A stretch of DNA of 64,000 nt from Desulforegula conservatrix Mb1Pa. GTDB lineage: Bacteria > Desulfobacterota > Desulfobacteria > Desulfobacterales > Desulforegulaceae. Positions 37,274-47,685 of this stretch are shown piece after piece. Made by a program: the position numbers and the translations under genes. How positions within the stretch are numbered: position 1 is the first letter of the stretch; each line of letters begins with the position of its first letter. The notes under the pieces were generated by a model, which saw nothing but the letters and a program-made list of their open reading frames with translations, had not been told where the DNA came from and made no database searches. Location of the stretch: positions 1-64,000 of the forward strand of contig NZ_AUEY01000008.1 of the NCBI RefSeq assembly GCF_000426225.1, in the 5' to 3' direction.

Positions 37274-37462
37274 GGCTGATCCTTAGAATGAATCCGGTGG
37301 GGAATAACACGATGCGAACAGCTGTGGGGAGATGATTGTCAGTACATCATGTTTTGTAAAAATGTAGCAAAAAAAAATCTTTAAATCAAATTTTAAGATT
37401 TTTATTCAAGAATAAGACCGGTAAGGAGTTTGAAGAAGGCTTGTGACTATCTGGAAGTTAAG

Positions 37463-37500
37463 ATAAAAAAAGCGATGGGATTAAACCCATCGCTTTGATT
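37463..37500 (-). terminator. Terminator downstream of tRNA-Gln
   Basis: AAAGCGATGGG, loop ATTAAA, CCCATCGCTTT (11 bp perfect), flanked by A7 on the left and T-rich sequence on the right, so it works on either strand. It ends the gltX-tRNA unit and also lies upstream of the REC-TPR gene. Confidence 0.88.
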
Positions 37501-37506
37501 TTTTTG

Positions 37507-37580
37507 TGGCTGGGGAACAGGGACTTGAACCCCGATTAGCGGAGTCAGAATCCGCCGTCCTGCCATTGAACGATTCCCCA
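37507..37580 (-). tRNA. tRNA-Gln (anticodon CUG)
   Basis: Reading the minus strand: acceptor TGGGGAA pairs with TTCCCCA, discriminator G, encoded CCA. The anticodon stem GCGGA/TCCGC holds the loop TTCTGAC, giving anticodon CTG. The T arm CGGGG TTCAAGT CCCTG is intact. It lies 60 bp downstream of gltX. Confidence 0.95.
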
Positions 37581-37640
37581 AAGAACTTTGGCTATATACC
37601 TGTATTTCATTTTAGCTTCAAGCAAAAAATGAAAGAAGTC

Positions 37641-39068
37641 CTAATTTTTTGCCTGCCCCATGTTTTCAATATAGGCAGCTGCTTTCTTAAGCCGTGAAAG
37701 TGTTTTTTCCTTACCAATCACAGCGATGATTTCAAAAATGCCGGGGCTTGCGGTTTTCCCGGTCAGTGCTATTCTCACAGGAGGGCCTGCTTTGCCGAAT
37801 TTAAGTCCGGTTTCTTCAAGCATTTCATGGAAAACTTTATCAATATTTGCTTCTGAAAAGTCCTCCAATCCATCAATCTTGGCAATAAGTGCATTTACAG
37901 GAGCAATGGATTCCGGCTTCATGTGTTTTTTTACAGCTTCTTCGTCGTACACTATTTCATCTTCAAAATAGAATCTCGATGCTTCGGCCATTTCCTCAAG
38001 CGTGCGGCATCTTGGGATCAGCGTTTCAACTGCTTTTTCAACATCAATGCCTTCAGGCGGAATTATTCCTGCTTTATCCAGGAATGGTTTAACCAGGTCT
38101 TTGAGTTTTGCAGCTCCGGCAGCCTTCATGTGATCAGCATTAAGTGCAAGAAGCTTGTCCATATCAAATACACTTGGCGACTTGCCAATACTGGTCAGAT
38201 TGAATTTTTCCAAAAGATCTTCGATCGTGAAGAATTCCTGGTCACCATAAGACCATCCGAGTCTGACAAGGTAGTTGACCATTGCTTCAGGCAGGATTCC
38301 CATGTCTCTGTACGCAGTAACGGATGTTGCACCGTGGCGCTTGGAAAGTCTTGTCTTGTCTCCGCCCAGAACCATTGGCACATGGCCGAAAAGCGGAAGT
38401 TTATATCCTAGGGCGTTGAACAGCATAATCTGCTTTGGAGTGTTGCTGATGTGGTCATCTCCGCGGATGATGGTGTTTATTCCCATTGTTATGTCATCAA
38501 CCACAACCGCAAGATTGTAAGTAGGGCTTCCGTCACTCCTTAATATAATGAAGTCGTCGAGCTCTTCGTTCTGGATTGCAATATGGCCCTTGATTATATC
38601 CTCAATCACTGTAGCTCCGTGGAGAGGCGCCTTGAATCTTACGACAGCATTGTCTGTCTTGGGCAAATTCTTTTCCCTGCATGTTCCGTCATACTTTGGC
38701 TTTCTTCCTTCGCTCATGGCCTTTTCACGCATCTCGTCCAGTTTTTCCGGAGAGCATGTGCAATAATAAGCATTACCGGAATCAAGCAGCTTCTGTATAT
38801 ATTCGAGGTAAAGGTCTGTTCTCTGGCTCTGGTAGTAAGGCCCGTCATCCCAGGTTATCCCGAGCCATTTAAGGCCGTCGAATATTGCGTCCACTGAATC
38901 CTGGGTGGATCTTTGGGCATCCGTGTCTTCAATTCTGAGGACAAAGTTTCCGCCTTTGTTTCTGGCGTAGAGCCAGTTGAAGATGGCTGTTCTTGCCCCG
39001 CCCACATGGAGGTATCCAGAAGGACTTGGGGGAAATCTGGTGATGATTTTATCAATTTTCTGATTCAT
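37641..39068 (-). CDS. gltX: Glutamyl-tRNA synthetase
   Basis: A 475-residue class I synthetase. The start is placed at 39068 because the frame begins the conserved ITRFPPSPSGYLHVGGARTA there; a 29-residue longer frame has no support. HIGH is present as YLHVGG, and KMSKS as RLSKRHG. Sequence alone does not show whether it also charges tRNA-Gln with Glu; a tRNA-Gln gene immediately downstream makes that plausible in an organism relying on GatCAB. It is divergent from rpmF. Confidence 0.94.
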   Translation of the reverse strand: MNQKIDKIITRFPPSPSGYLHVGGARTAIFNWLYARNKGGNFVLRIEDTDAQRSTQDSVDAIFDGLKWLGITWDDGPYYQSQRTDLYLEYIQKLLDSGNAYYCTCSPEKLDEMREKAMSEGRKPKYDGTCREKNLPKTDNAVVRFKAPLHGATVIEDIIKGHIAIQNEELDDFIILRSDGSPTYNLAVVVDDITMGINTIIRGDDHISNTPKQIMLFNALGYKLPLFGHVPMVLGGDKTRLSKRHGATSVTAYRDMGILPEAMVNYLVRLGWSYGDQEFFTIEDLLEKFNLTSIGKSPSVFDMDKLLALNADHMKAAGAAKLKDLVKPFLDKAGIIPPEGIDVEKAVETLIPRCRTLEEMAEASRFYFEDEIVYDEEAVKKHMKPESIAPVNALIAKIDGLEDFSEANIDKVFHEMLEETGLKFGKAGPPVRIALTGKTASPGIFEIIAVIGKEKTLSRLKKAAAYIENMGQAKN

Positions 39069-39330
39069 TTTTATATCCGGTCCATTAAATTTGGTTTTTT
39101 TACTTGAAATTTCTGGCCATTGTGCAAGAGTGCCGGAAACTCTTTCACCTACCATAAATGATTTTTTGCTGCAAGCAGAGTATTTTTAATATTCCCTGAA
39201 ATGCCTTGACATTCGTTTTTAATTCAATTAGTAAAACCGCTACTGTCTATGCTTGCGTTTTTGTTGAGCATTTTGATCAATTAAGGTTTTGATTCTAAAT
39301 AGTTAATGAAATTTTCGGGAGGATTTAGAT

Positions 39331-39513
39331 ATGGCGGTTCCAAAGCGGAAGACCTCCAAATCCAGGAGAGACAAGAGACGTACGCATCAGAAAACATCTG
39401 CACCAGCAGTTTCAGCGTGCGCAAACTGCGGAGAAGCAAAGAGACCCCATACTGTATGCCCAAGCTGCGGCACCTACAGAGGTCGTGAACTCGCTCCTCT
39501 ATCTGTAGAATAG
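39331..39513 (+). CDS. rpmF: 50S ribosomal protein L32
   Basis: A 60-residue zinc-ribbon ribosomal protein. The opening [17 protein letters not shown] and the two CxxC pairs ([16 protein letters not shown]) are diagnostic. CGGGAGGA precedes the ATG. Most bacteria place plsX, fabH and fabD between this gene and fabG; here fabG follows within 50 bp. Confidence 0.97.
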   Translation: MAVPKRKTSKSRRDKRRTHQKTSAPAVSACANCGEAKRPHTVCPSCGTYRGRELAPLSVE

Positions 39514-39562
39514 CAAGTGCCCTTTAGAAGGGCGATAACATTCCGGGCATGGAGATTTTGAA

Positions 39563-40300
39563 ATGACGCCGCGTGTTGTTGTTGTGACTGGTGGATCCAG
39601 AGGGATCGGAAGATCCATCTGTCTTGCATTTGCGGACGAGAATACCCATATATTCCTGAATTATTCGGCATCTGTAGAAAATGCTGCGGAAACTGTCAGA
39701 ATGATTGAGGAAAAAGGCGGAAAAGCTACTGCAATAAAGGCTGATGTCTCATCTGATGATGAGGTTGAGGCCTTTTTTGGTCAGGCTCTTGAGCTGTGCG
39801 GGAGAATAGATGTTCTCGTGAATAATGCAGGGGTGACCAAAGATGGCCTGATAGCCAGAATGAAGACCACTGATTGGGATTCAGTTATTGATACCAATCT
39901 CAAGGGCGCTTTTCTCTGTATTCGTGCAGTTGTAAGACCCATGATGAAACAACGGGACGGCCGGATCATTAATATAACCTCCATTGCAGGAGTTGCAGGT
40001 AATCCTGGGCAGGCGAATTATGCGGCATCCAAGGGAGGGCTCATTGCACTCACCAAGTCGGCTGCCAGGGAGCTTGCTTCCCGCAATATCACAGTAAATG
40101 CCGTGGCTCCGGGATACATTGAAACAGATATGACAGCAGGCCTGAATGATCAGGTTAAGTCAGGGATGCTCGCCCAGATTCCTCTGGGGCGTTGTGGCAG
40201 ACCGGAAGATGTCGCTGCCGCAGTCCATTTTCTTGCCTCTGGTCCTGCTTCTTACATCACTGGTCAGGTAATTCATGTGAACGGTGGAATGTACATTTAA
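39563..40300 (+). CDS. fabG: 3-oxoacyl-[ACP] reductase
   Basis: A 245-residue SDR enzyme reducing 3-oxoacyl-ACP with NADPH in fatty-acid elongation. The coenzyme motif [10 protein letters not shown] is at residues 9-18, and the catalytic Ser140, Tyr153 and Lys157 are present ([14 protein letters not shown]). The [10 protein letters not shown] segment supports FabG over other SDRs. It is 16 bp before acpP. Confidence 0.94.
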   Translation: MTPRVVVVTGGSRGIGRSICLAFADENTHIFLNYSASVENAAETVRMIEEKGGKATAIKADVSSDDEVEAFFGQALELCGRIDVLVNNAGVTKDGLIARMKTTDWDSVIDTNLKGAFLCIRAVVRPMMKQRDGRIINITSIAGVAGNPGQANYAASKGGLIALTKSAARELASRNITVNAVAPGYIETDMTAGLNDQVKSGMLAQIPLGRCGRPEDVAAAVHFLASGPASYITGQVIHVNGGMYI

Positions 40301-40316
40301 AACGGAGATAATACTC

Positions 40317-40547
40317 ATGTCTATTGAAGATAAGGTTCGTAAGGTTATTTCAGAAAAACTTGGTGTGGATATATCAGAAGTTGTTCCTGAAGCATCACTC
40401 ATAGACGATCTGGGCGCTGATTCCCTTGATATAGTTGAACTTATCATGAGCATGGAAGAAACATTCGATCTTGATATTCCTGATGAAGAAGCTGAAAAGC
40501 TTGTTAAGGTTAAGGACGTTATCAAGTATCTGGAGGATAAGCTCTAA
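40317..40547 (+). CDS. acpP: Acyl carrier protein
   Basis: A 76-residue acidic protein. Ser36 in [13 protein letters not shown] is the 4'-phosphopantetheine attachment site. ATG 40317 follows ACGGAG by 9 bases; the frame open upstream overlaps fabG and is not used. It carries acyl chains in fatty-acid and lipid A synthesis. Confidence 0.97.
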   Translation: MSIEDKVRKVISEKLGVDISEVVPEASLIDDLGADSLDIVELIMSMEETFDLDIPDEEAEKLVKVKDVIKYLEDKL

Positions 40548-40584
40548 TCCGTACAACCCGTTTTAACTGGGGGGGAGGGAATAT

Positions 40585-41850
40585 ATGGAGCGGCGTGTAG
40601 TTATAACAGGCATCGGTCTGGTTACCCCTCTGGGTATCGGGAAAGATGAAAACTGGGCTTCTTTGTGTGCCGGGAAATCAGGTATTGCGGCAATAACCAG
40701 GTTTGATGCCTGCAGGTATTCAACCAGGATAGCCGGAGAAGTCAGGGGCTTTGATGCATCTGTTTATGTTCCTGCAAAAGAAGCCAGACGCATGGAGCTT
40801 TTTGGCGCTTATGCTGTTGCTGCGGCAAAAATGGCCCTTGCTGATTCAGGCATATCAATCACTGACGCCAATTCATGCAGAACTGGAATCGTAACAGGTT
40901 GCGGACTCGGGGGACTCGAGTCTGTTGAGAAGGTAGTCCGTATTATTGACGGACAGGGGCCGGGCCGAGTAGGCCCTTTTTTTATTCCCATGCTCATAGG
41001 CAGTATGGCAGCAGGGCTTGTAGCCATTCATACAGGAGCAAAGGGGCCTCAATGGACGACTTCCAGCGCGTGTGCAGCTAGCGGTCATGCCATAGCCGAT
41101 GCATTCAGGGAGATTAAGTCAGGCAGGGCGGATATAATGATAGCCGGAGGAAGCGAGGCTCTGATAACGGGTTCCTGCATAGCCGGATTCGGGGCAATGC
41201 GAGCCTTGTCTACCAGGAATGATGAGCCTCAAAAAGCTTCCCGTCCTTTTGATGCCGGACGCGACGGATTTGTTCCTTCTGAAGGAGCTGGCGTAGTAAT
41301 TCTTGAACCCCTTGAAGACGCATTAAAAAGGGGCGCTACAATCTATGCGGAAGTAGCAGGTGCCGGAGCAAGTGGTGACGCTTACCATATAACAGCCCCG
41401 TCTCCGGGGGGGGATGGGTATGTCAGGTGTATGCGTGCCGCGCTTGAAGATGCAGGCCTGTCCTTAAAAGACATAGATTATATCAATGCCCACGGTACTT
41501 CGACTCCTCTCAATGATGCCATGGAAACCCTGGCTGTTAAGACTGTTTTCGGAGATCACGCTCAAAAGCTTGCAGTAAGCTCAACAAAGTCCATGACTGG
41601 CCATCTTCTTGGTGCTGCGGGCGGGGTTGAGGCAGCTTTTACAGCTCTTGTAATTTATAATGATTTGATGCCACCAACCATAAATCTTGACAATCCTGAT
41701 CCTGAATGTGATCTCGATTATGTTGCAAATGTGGCAAGATCTTCGGAAATCAGGGCTGCCATGAGCAACTCCTTTGGTTTTGGCGGCACCAACATATCTC
41801 TTGTATTTAAAAAGCCTGATTTTTCAGGCTCGGACATAAATCGGACATAA
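40585..41850 (+). CDS. fabF: 3-oxoacyl-[ACP] synthase II
   Basis: A 421-residue condensing enzyme extending acyl-ACP with malonyl-ACP. The Cys163 nucleophile is in SSACAASGHAI, and the two catalytic His in NAHGTSTPLND and KSMTGHLLGAAGG. GGGGGAGGG precedes the ATG. About eight residues longer than E. coli FabF, mostly at the C-terminus. It is 22 bp before rpiB. Confidence 0.95.
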   Translation: MERRVVITGIGLVTPLGIGKDENWASLCAGKSGIAAITRFDACRYSTRIAGEVRGFDASVYVPAKEARRMELFGAYAVAAAKMALADSGISITDANSCRTGIVTGCGLGGLESVEKVVRIIDGQGPGRVGPFFIPMLIGSMAAGLVAIHTGAKGPQWTTSSACAASGHAIADAFREIKSGRADIMIAGGSEALITGSCIAGFGAMRALSTRNDEPQKASRPFDAGRDGFVPSEGAGVVILEPLEDALKRGATIYAEVAGAGASGDAYHITAPSPGGDGYVRCMRAALEDAGLSLKDIDYINAHGTSTPLNDAMETLAVKTVFGDHAQKLAVSSTKSMTGHLLGAAGGVEAAFTALVIYNDLMPPTINLDNPDPECDLDYVANVARSSEIRAAMSNSFGFGGTNISLVFKKPDFSGSDINRT

Positions 41851-41872
41851 AATAGATCGTGGAGTTAAGGTC

Positions 41873-42307
41873 ATGAAAATTATAATAGGCTGCGATCATG
41901 CCGCTTATCAGCTCAAGGATATTCTTAAGACTTATCTTGCTGACAAGGGTGTTGAGATTACGGACATAGGAACAAATGGAATTCAGTCCGTAAACTATCC
42001 CGATTATGCCAAAAAAGTGGCCTTTGCTGTATCCAAAGGCGAGTTTGACAGAGGGATTCTTCTTTGCGGTACAGGCCTTGGAATGTCAATCACTGCAAAC
42101 CGGTTCAAAGGCATACGCGCCGCCCTTTGCAATGATGTATTTCTGGCAAAGCTGAGCAGACAGCACAATGATTCCAATATTCTTGTCCTTGGAGCGAGGG
42201 TCATAGGGGATATTCTTGCCCTTGAGATTTTAAGGACCTGGCTCGAGACTCCGTTTGAGGGGGGGCGCCATCAGGACAGAATAAATATGATGGATGACCT
42301 TGTTTAA
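41873..42307 (+). CDS. rpiB: Ribose 5-phosphate isomerase B
   Basis: A 144-residue RpiB/LacAB-type isomerase converting ribose 5-phosphate to ribulose 5-phosphate. The opening GCDHAAYQLK and LLCGTGLGMSITANRFKGIRAA, with its catalytic Cys, are diagnostic. It follows fabF by 22 bp and precedes glyA by 96 bp. Confidence 0.94.
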   Translation: MKIIIGCDHAAYQLKDILKTYLADKGVEITDIGTNGIQSVNYPDYAKKVAFAVSKGEFDRGILLCGTGLGMSITANRFKGIRAALCNDVFLAKLSRQHNDSNILVLGARVIGDILALEILRTWLETPFEGGRHQDRINMMDDLV

Positions 42308-42403
42308 TCAATTTGATTAACAGAATCTGGATTAATAAAATCGTAATAAAGCTGGAACATCAGTTTCCGGTTGCATGAAAAAATCAAATAGGGGGTTGGT
42401 GTT

Positions 42404-43645
42404 TTGGATATAAATATCATTGCAAAGACAGATCCTGAAATTGCCCGCGTTGTTGAACTTGAGACAACCCGTCAAATTAACAATCTTGAACTTATAGCTT
42501 CCGAGAATATCGTCAGTCCTGCTGTAATGGCTGCCCAGGGAACTCTTCTTACAAATAAGTATGCAGAAGGCTATCCCGGCAAGAGATATTACGGCGGATG
42601 CGAATACGTTGATATGGCAGAAAGTCTTGCCATCTCAAGGGTGAAGGAACTGTTCGGCGCAGAATATGCCAATGTCCAGCCGCATTCGGGCTCCCAGGCT
42701 AATATGGCTGTTTATTTTGCCAAGCTTGAACCCGGTGATACAGTTCTTGGTATGGACCTTTCCCACGGAGGGCATCTTACCCACGGAAGCCCTGTCAATT
42801 TTTCAGGAAAGTTTTTCAATTTTATCTCATACGGTGTTTCCAAGGAAACCGGAAAAATTGATTATGATCTCCTGAAAAAAATGGCCCAGGAAACAAAGCC
42901 CAAGCTCATAGTTGCGGGCGCAAGCGCTTATCCGAGGGTATTTGATTTTGAGGCATTTGCTGATATCGCAAAATCAGTTGGCGCACAGCTAATGGTCGAT
43001 ATGGCCCATATTGCAGGTCTTGTGGCTGGCGGCGTTCATCCTACCCCAGTGCCTTACGCAGATGTAGTCACTTCAACCACCCATAAGACTCTCAGAGGCC
43101 CAAGGGGTGGTCTTATCATTTCAAAGTCCGAGGACGCCGGATTCAACAAGCAGATTTTTCCAGGAATCCAGGGCGGGCCGCTTATGCATGTAATAGCTGC
43201 CAAGGCGGTTGCGTTCAAGGAAGCTCTCAGTCCTTCATTCAAGATTTACCAGGAAAACATTGTCAAAAACGCCAAGGCTCTTTCAGAGGCACTCCTTTCA
43301 GAAGGGTTTGACCTTGTTTCAGGCGGAACAGACAATCACCTTATGCTGATTGACCTTACAAGAATGGGAATTACAGGAAAAGACGCAGAAGCTGCGCTTG
43401 GCAAGGCAAATATAACTGTAAACAAGAATACAATTCCTTTTGAAACAAAAAGTCCGTTTGTCACAAGCGGAGTAAGAATCGGCACTCCTGCAGTAACAAC
43501 CCGAGGAATGGGCGCTTCTGAGATGAAACTCATCGCATCCAGCATTGCTGAGGTTCTAAAGAACATCACCAACGAATCTGTTCTTCAGAAAGTTAACAAA
43601 CAGGTTGCTGATTTATGTTCGGGTTTTCCTCTTTTTAAGGAATAG
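42404..43645 (+). CDS. glyA: Serine hydroxymethyltransferase
   Basis: A 413-residue PLP enzyme interconverting serine and glycine with transfer of a C1 unit to tetrahydrofolate. [22 protein letters not shown] and the PLP Lys in [14 protein letters not shown] are present. The start appears to be TTG behind a G-rich stretch (AGGGGG). It likely shares the transcript with the downstream nucleotide genes. Confidence 0.95.
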   Translation: MDINIIAKTDPEIARVVELETTRQINNLELIASENIVSPAVMAAQGTLLTNKYAEGYPGKRYYGGCEYVDMAESLAISRVKELFGAEYANVQPHSGSQANMAVYFAKLEPGDTVLGMDLSHGGHLTHGSPVNFSGKFFNFISYGVSKETGKIDYDLLKKMAQETKPKLIVAGASAYPRVFDFEAFADIAKSVGAQLMVDMAHIAGLVAGGVHPTPVPYADVVTSTTHKTLRGPRGGLIISKSEDAGFNKQIFPGIQGGPLMHVIAAKAVAFKEALSPSFKIYQENIVKNAKALSEALLSEGFDLVSGGTDNHLMLIDLTRMGITGKDAEAALGKANITVNKNTIPFETKSPFVTSGVRIGTPAVTTRGMGASEMKLIASSIAEVLKNITNESVLQKVNKQVADLCSGFPLFKE

Positions 43646-43656
43646 GAGCAATTAAC

Positions 43657-44121
43657 ATGGAAGTTCTTGAATCTGCTCGTCCTTCATGGAATGCGTATTT
43701 CATGTCGATTGCAGAGATGGTCGCAAAAAGGTCCACATGCCTGAGAAGGTCAGTCGGCGCCGTGATTGTGAAGGACAAAAGGATTCTTGCAACAGGTTAT
43801 AATGGTGCTCCCAGAAATCTCAAGCACTGTGCCCAGACAGGATGTCTGAGGGAACAGCTTGGGGTGAAATCAGGCGAGCGCCATGAGCTTTGTAGGGGAA
43901 TCCATGCAGAGCAGAATGCCATTGTCCAGGCTGCTTATTACGGAGTTCCTATCCATGGGGCAGTTATTTACTGCACAAATCTTCCATGCTCGATATGTAC
44001 AAAAATGCTTATAAATGCCGGTGTTACCGGTATTTATTATAAAGACGGATACCCTGATGCTATGTCGTCAGAAATGTTCGAAGAAGCTGGCATATTTCTT
44101 TCAAAAACCGATGAAACATAG
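43657..44121 (+). CDS. Deoxycytidylate deaminase (ComEB-like)
   Basis: A 154-residue zinc deaminase converting dCMP to dUMP for dTTP synthesis. The zinc site is formed by HAEQNA (His, catalytic Glu) and PCSICTKM (two Cys). [13 protein letters not shown]-type residues near 30-40 are typical of the family. Located directly upstream of nrdR, in line with a deoxynucleotide theme. Regulation by dCTP/dTTP is known for the family; a competence link (ComEB) is only by name. Confidence 0.9.
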   Translation: MEVLESARPSWNAYFMSIAEMVAKRSTCLRRSVGAVIVKDKRILATGYNGAPRNLKHCAQTGCLREQLGVKSGERHELCRGIHAEQNAIVQAAYYGVPIHGAVIYCTNLPCSICTKMLINAGVTGIYYKDGYPDAMSSEMFEEAGIFLSKTDET

Positions 44122-44130
44122 GAACCTTTC

Positions 44131-44598
44131 ATGAAATGTCCTTTTTGTGGTGAGATAGACAATAAGGTAATTGACTCCAGGCTGAGCAAAGACGCAACTG
44201 CGATCAGAAGAAGGCGTGAATGTCTTGGATGCGCGAGACGTTTCACCACCTATGAGCAGATTGAAGACATGCCTATCATGATTATCAAGAAGGATGGCCG
44301 CAGGGAGACTTTTAGCAGGGAAAAAGTCAGATCCGGCATGCAGAGGGCCTGTGAAAAGCGTAGCGTCAGTGTTAACGCAATCGAGGATTTTATTGACGAG
44401 CTTGAAAGAGATCTCCGGGATACTGGAGAAAAGGAAATTCCTTCAACTATGCTCGGTGAGAAGATAATGGAAAAGCTTCAGGCTTTAGATGAGGTCGCGT
44501 ATGTCAGGTTTGCCTCTGTTTACAGGGAATTCAAGGATGTGAGCGATTTTGTTTCAGAGCTCAAGCTACTATTAGGCAATCAGAACACCGGAAGATAA
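44131..44598 (+). CDS. nrdR: Transcriptional repressor NrdR
   Basis: A 155-residue regulator of ribonucleotide reductase genes. An N-terminal zinc ribbon ([15 protein letters not shown] and [12 protein letters not shown]) binds NrdR boxes, and an ATP-cone domain (about residues 49-139) senses ATP/dATP. It is 9 bp after the dCMP deaminase gene and heads the rib run, an order seen in many bacteria. Confidence 0.96.
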   Translation: MKCPFCGEIDNKVIDSRLSKDATAIRRRRECLGCARRFTTYEQIEDMPIMIIKKDGRRETFSREKVRSGMQRACEKRSVSVNAIEDFIDELERDLRDTGEKEIPSTMLGEKIMEKLQALDEVAYVRFASVYREFKDVSDFVSELKLLLGNQNTGR

Positions 44599-44614
44599 TG
44601 GATCAGGGTATATT

Positions 44615-45724
44615 TTGACTCCTCAAATATCAAAATCGGATATTTTTTATATGGAAATGGCCCTTCTTCTTGCAGAAAGAGGCAGAGGGTTTACGTCTCC
44701 AAATCCCATGGTTGGTGCGGTTGTTGTTAAGGATGGCAAGGTTGTTGGGAAGGGCTGGCATCAGAAATACGGAGAAGCCCATGCCGAGGTAAATGCAATA
44801 AATGATGCCGGTGATAAGGCCAGGGGCGCGGATATATATGTCACCCTCGAACCTTGCAACCATACAGGTAAAACTCCCCCATGCACAGAGAAGATCCTGT
44901 CTTCCGGAATCAAAAGGGTTTTTGCTGCCCTTGATGATCCAAATCCCACTGTAAAGGGCGGCGGCAACGATTATCTGAGGTCAAAGGGTATAGAGGTAAT
45001 AACGGGCCTGTGTGAAAAAGCTGCCAGAAAACAGAACGAAGCCTTCATTAAGTTTATCACCACAGGAACTCCTTTTGTCCTTGTGAAATGCGCTTCCACG
45101 CTTGATGGAAGGACAGCCACAAGAACGGGTGATTCAAAGTGGATTACAAATGAAGAATCGAGACGCCATGTGCATGAACTTCGCCATGCCTATGATGCCA
45201 TAATGGTGGGCATGGGCACGGTAAAGGCTGACAACCCGAGTCTGACCGCAAGGCTTGACGGCCATATTACAAAGAATCCTGTGAGAGTTATTCTGGATCC
45301 TTTTCTCGAGACTGATCCCTCTGCAAATGTCCTTGCTCCCAATCCTGACTCAGGAACAATTATTTTTTGCTCGGAATCAGCTCCTGAAGCAAAGGCTGAT
45401 CTACTGGCTTCAGGGAGTACTATGGTCATTCGAGTGGCCGATAAAAACGGAATGCTTGATCTTGCAGATGTAATGAAAAAACTTGGTGATATGCGCGTGA
45501 CCAGCGTTCTTGTGGAAGGCGGAAGCAGTGTCATAGCATCTTCATTTTCAGCCGGCATAGTCGATAAGGTCAGCTTTTTTTATGCGCCGGTCATACTTGG
45601 CGGGGACGACGGATTCCCCATATGCAGGGGCAGGGGCCCAGAGTTCATGAGGGATGGCATCAGGCTGAAGAATGTTTCTGTGAATCACTTTGGGGATGAC
45701 GTGATGATTGAGGGCTATATATAA
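44615..45724 (+). CDS. ribD: Bifunctional deaminase/reductase RibD
   Basis: A 369-residue riboflavin enzyme. The N-terminal deaminase domain has SPNPMVGAVVVKDG, HAEVNA and PCNHTGKTPPC (zinc site); the C-terminal reductase domain has TRTGDSKWITNEESR. It carries out steps two and three after GTP cyclohydrolase II. The start is TTG behind CAGGG, because no ATG fits ahead of the conserved helix; ATG 44651 would trim it. Its last bases overlap ribE. Confidence 0.92.
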   Translation: MTPQISKSDIFYMEMALLLAERGRGFTSPNPMVGAVVVKDGKVVGKGWHQKYGEAHAEVNAINDAGDKARGADIYVTLEPCNHTGKTPPCTEKILSSGIKRVFAALDDPNPTVKGGGNDYLRSKGIEVITGLCEKAARKQNEAFIKFITTGTPFVLVKCASTLDGRTATRTGDSKWITNEESRRHVHELRHAYDAIMVGMGTVKADNPSLTARLDGHITKNPVRVILDPFLETDPSANVLAPNPDSGTIIFCSESAPEAKADLLASGSTMVIRVADKNGMLDLADVMKKLGDMRVTSVLVEGGSSVIASSFSAGIVDKVSFFYAPVILGGDDGFPICRGRGPEFMRDGIRLKNVSVNHFGDDVMIEGYI

Positions 45725-46389
45725 TGTTCACCGGAATAATTGAAGGATTCGGAACAATAAGGGAAGTTCACGCAAGCGGGGCAGCAAAACGTATGTCTAT
45801 CGAGGCTGATTTTGATCTTGATGGCGTGCGCATAGGCGACAGCATAAGTGTGAGCGGAACTTGTCTGACTGCTGTGACCCTTGAGGGAAGAAGGTTCACC
45901 GCAGATGTTGCTCCCGAGACTCTTTCCAGATCCACCCATAATGAGGCAAGGGCAGGGGCAAGGGTGAATCTTGAAAGAGCGCTCAGGTTAGGCGCAAGGC
46001 TGGACGGCCATATAGTCAGCGGTCATGTCGACGGAACAGGTATAATCAGCTCAAAATTACGCCATGCAAACGCCTGGATAATCACCATTGAAATTGATCC
46101 TTCAATATCGAGATATATGATAGAAAAAGGTTCGGTTGCGGTTGACGGAATAAGTCTTACTATAAACAGATGCTCTGACCGGGACTTTGAACTGAGCATT
46201 ATCCCCCACACTGCGATGCTGACAACCATAGGATTTAAAGGTGTTGGCGACAAGGTAAACATAGAAGTTGACATTATTGGAAAATACATAGAGAAACTTA
46301 TGTTTAAGCCTTCTTCAGGAGGCGAGGGGGACAAGGGGAAACCATCAGGGATAGATGTTGATTTTCTTGCAAAAAACGGTTTTCTCTGA
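45724..46389 (+). CDS. ribE: Riboflavin synthase, alpha chain
   Basis: A 221-residue protein of two lumazine-binding repeats: MFTGIIEGFGTI at the start, and SGHVDGTG plus VDGISLTINRC in the second half. It dismutates two 6,7-dimethyl-8-ribityllumazine molecules to riboflavin. The C-terminal 25 residues are Gly/Lys-rich and probably loose. The ATG overlaps the ribD stop by one base. Confidence 0.94.
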   Translation: MFTGIIEGFGTIREVHASGAAKRMSIEADFDLDGVRIGDSISVSGTCLTAVTLEGRRFTADVAPETLSRSTHNEARAGARVNLERALRLGARLDGHIVSGHVDGTGIISSKLRHANAWIITIEIDPSISRYMIEKGSVAVDGISLTINRCSDRDFELSIIPHTAMLTTIGFKGVGDKVNIEVDIIGKYIEKLMFKPSSGGEGDKGKPSGIDVDFLAKNGFL

Positions 46390-46455
46390 TTTATTTTTAT
46401 GGTTTTTTGTCATGCCTCCCAAGGCGTGAATATATATTTTTAAGGAGTGCAAAAT

Positions 46456-47658
46456 ATGCCAAAAGTCACCATCGAACAAGCTATCGAGGACATACGCCAG
46501 GGGAAGATGGTTATCCTGGTCGATGATGAAGACCGTGAAAATGAAGGCGATCTATGTATGGCAGCCGATGCCATCACACCTGAAGCTGTCAATTTCATGG
46601 CAAAATATGGCAGAGGACTGATCTGCCTGTCTTTAACAGCAGAAAGATGCGATCTTCTTGAGCTTCCCATGATGGTGAGAAACAATACCTCACCTTTTGG
46701 AACCGGCTTCACAATATCCATTGAAGCAAGGGAAGGCGTTTCCACAGGTATTTCAGCTGCTGACCGTGCAAGAACAATCCAGGCTGCAATCGCAGACGAC
46801 GTAAAACCTGCGGATCTTGTAAAACCAGGACATATTTTCCCTTTAAGAGCAAGGGACGGAGGCGTTATCGTCCGTACGGGCCAGACCGAAGGCTCTGTGG
46901 ATCTTTCCAGGCTCGCAGGCAGACGTCCTTTTGGTGTTATCTGTGAAATAATGAACGATGACGGAACAATGTCAAGAATGCCTCAGCTTGAGGAATTCAG
47001 CACTCTTCACGGAATCAATATATGCACTGTGGCGGATCTTGTTGAATACAGGATGAGAAAAGAATCCTTTGTTCACAGAAGAGCAGAAGCAGTTATTCCA
47101 ACAGACTTTGCCGGTGATTTCAATGCTGTTGTTTATGAAAACGATGTGGATGATTACCAGCATATTGCAATGGTCAAGGGAACGCTTGATATAACCCAGC
47201 CTGTTCTTGTCAGGGTTCATTCAGAATGTATGACAGGCGATATTTTTGGTTCCATGCGCTGTGACTGCGGAGATCAGCTCAGAGAAGCCATGAGGATGAT
47301 GGACAGGGAAGGCAGCGGTGTTCTTCTTTATATCAGACAGGAAGGCAGAGGGATCGGTCTTGTAAACAAGCTCAAGGCTTACAATCTCCAGGACGACGGA
47401 CTTGATACCGTAGAAGCTAATATCAAGCTTGGATTCAAGCCTGATATGCGTGACTACGGAATTGGTGCACAGATCCTTGCAGACCTTGGTGTGAAAAAGA
47501 TGAAGCTCATTACTAATAATCCCAAGAAACTTATTGGTCTTGAAGGTTATGGCCTTAGTATAGTTGATCAGGTTCCAATTCAGATAGCTCCTAATGAACA
47601 TAATGAAAAGTATCTGGCTTGTAAAAAACTGAAGCTTGGACATATGCTTAATCTCTAA
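46456..47658 (+). CDS. ribBA: Bifunctional DHBP synthase/GTP cyclohydrolase II
   Basis: A 400-residue fusion. RibB half: [15 protein letters not shown] and [18 protein letters not shown]. RibA half: [18 protein letters not shown] (zinc Cys) and RQEGRGIGL. It makes both precursors of riboflavin from ribulose 5-phosphate and GTP. ATG 46456 follows AAGGAG by 8 bases; a GTG three codons earlier overlaps that site. The 66-bp spacer to ribE is too short for an FMN riboswitch and none is seen. Confidence 0.95.
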   Translation: MPKVTIEQAIEDIRQGKMVILVDDEDRENEGDLCMAADAITPEAVNFMAKYGRGLICLSLTAERCDLLELPMMVRNNTSPFGTGFTISIEAREGVSTGISAADRARTIQAAIADDVKPADLVKPGHIFPLRARDGGVIVRTGQTEGSVDLSRLAGRRPFGVICEIMNDDGTMSRMPQLEEFSTLHGINICTVADLVEYRMRKESFVHRRAEAVIPTDFAGDFNAVVYENDVDDYQHIAMVKGTLDITQPVLVRVHSECMTGDIFGSMRCDCGDQLREAMRMMDREGSGVLLYIRQEGRGIGLVNKLKAYNLQDDGLDTVEANIKLGFKPDMRDYGIGAQILADLGVKKMKLITNNPKKLIGLEGYGLSIVDQVPIQIAPNEHNEKYLACKKLKLGHMLNL

Positions 47659-47685
47659 TAAAATGTAAGAAAGGGGGCTGAAACC

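Noticed and set aside
46390-46455. FMN riboswitch before ribBA
   Set aside because: The spacer is only 66 bp and shows none of the conserved RFN segments; none is seen before ribD either.
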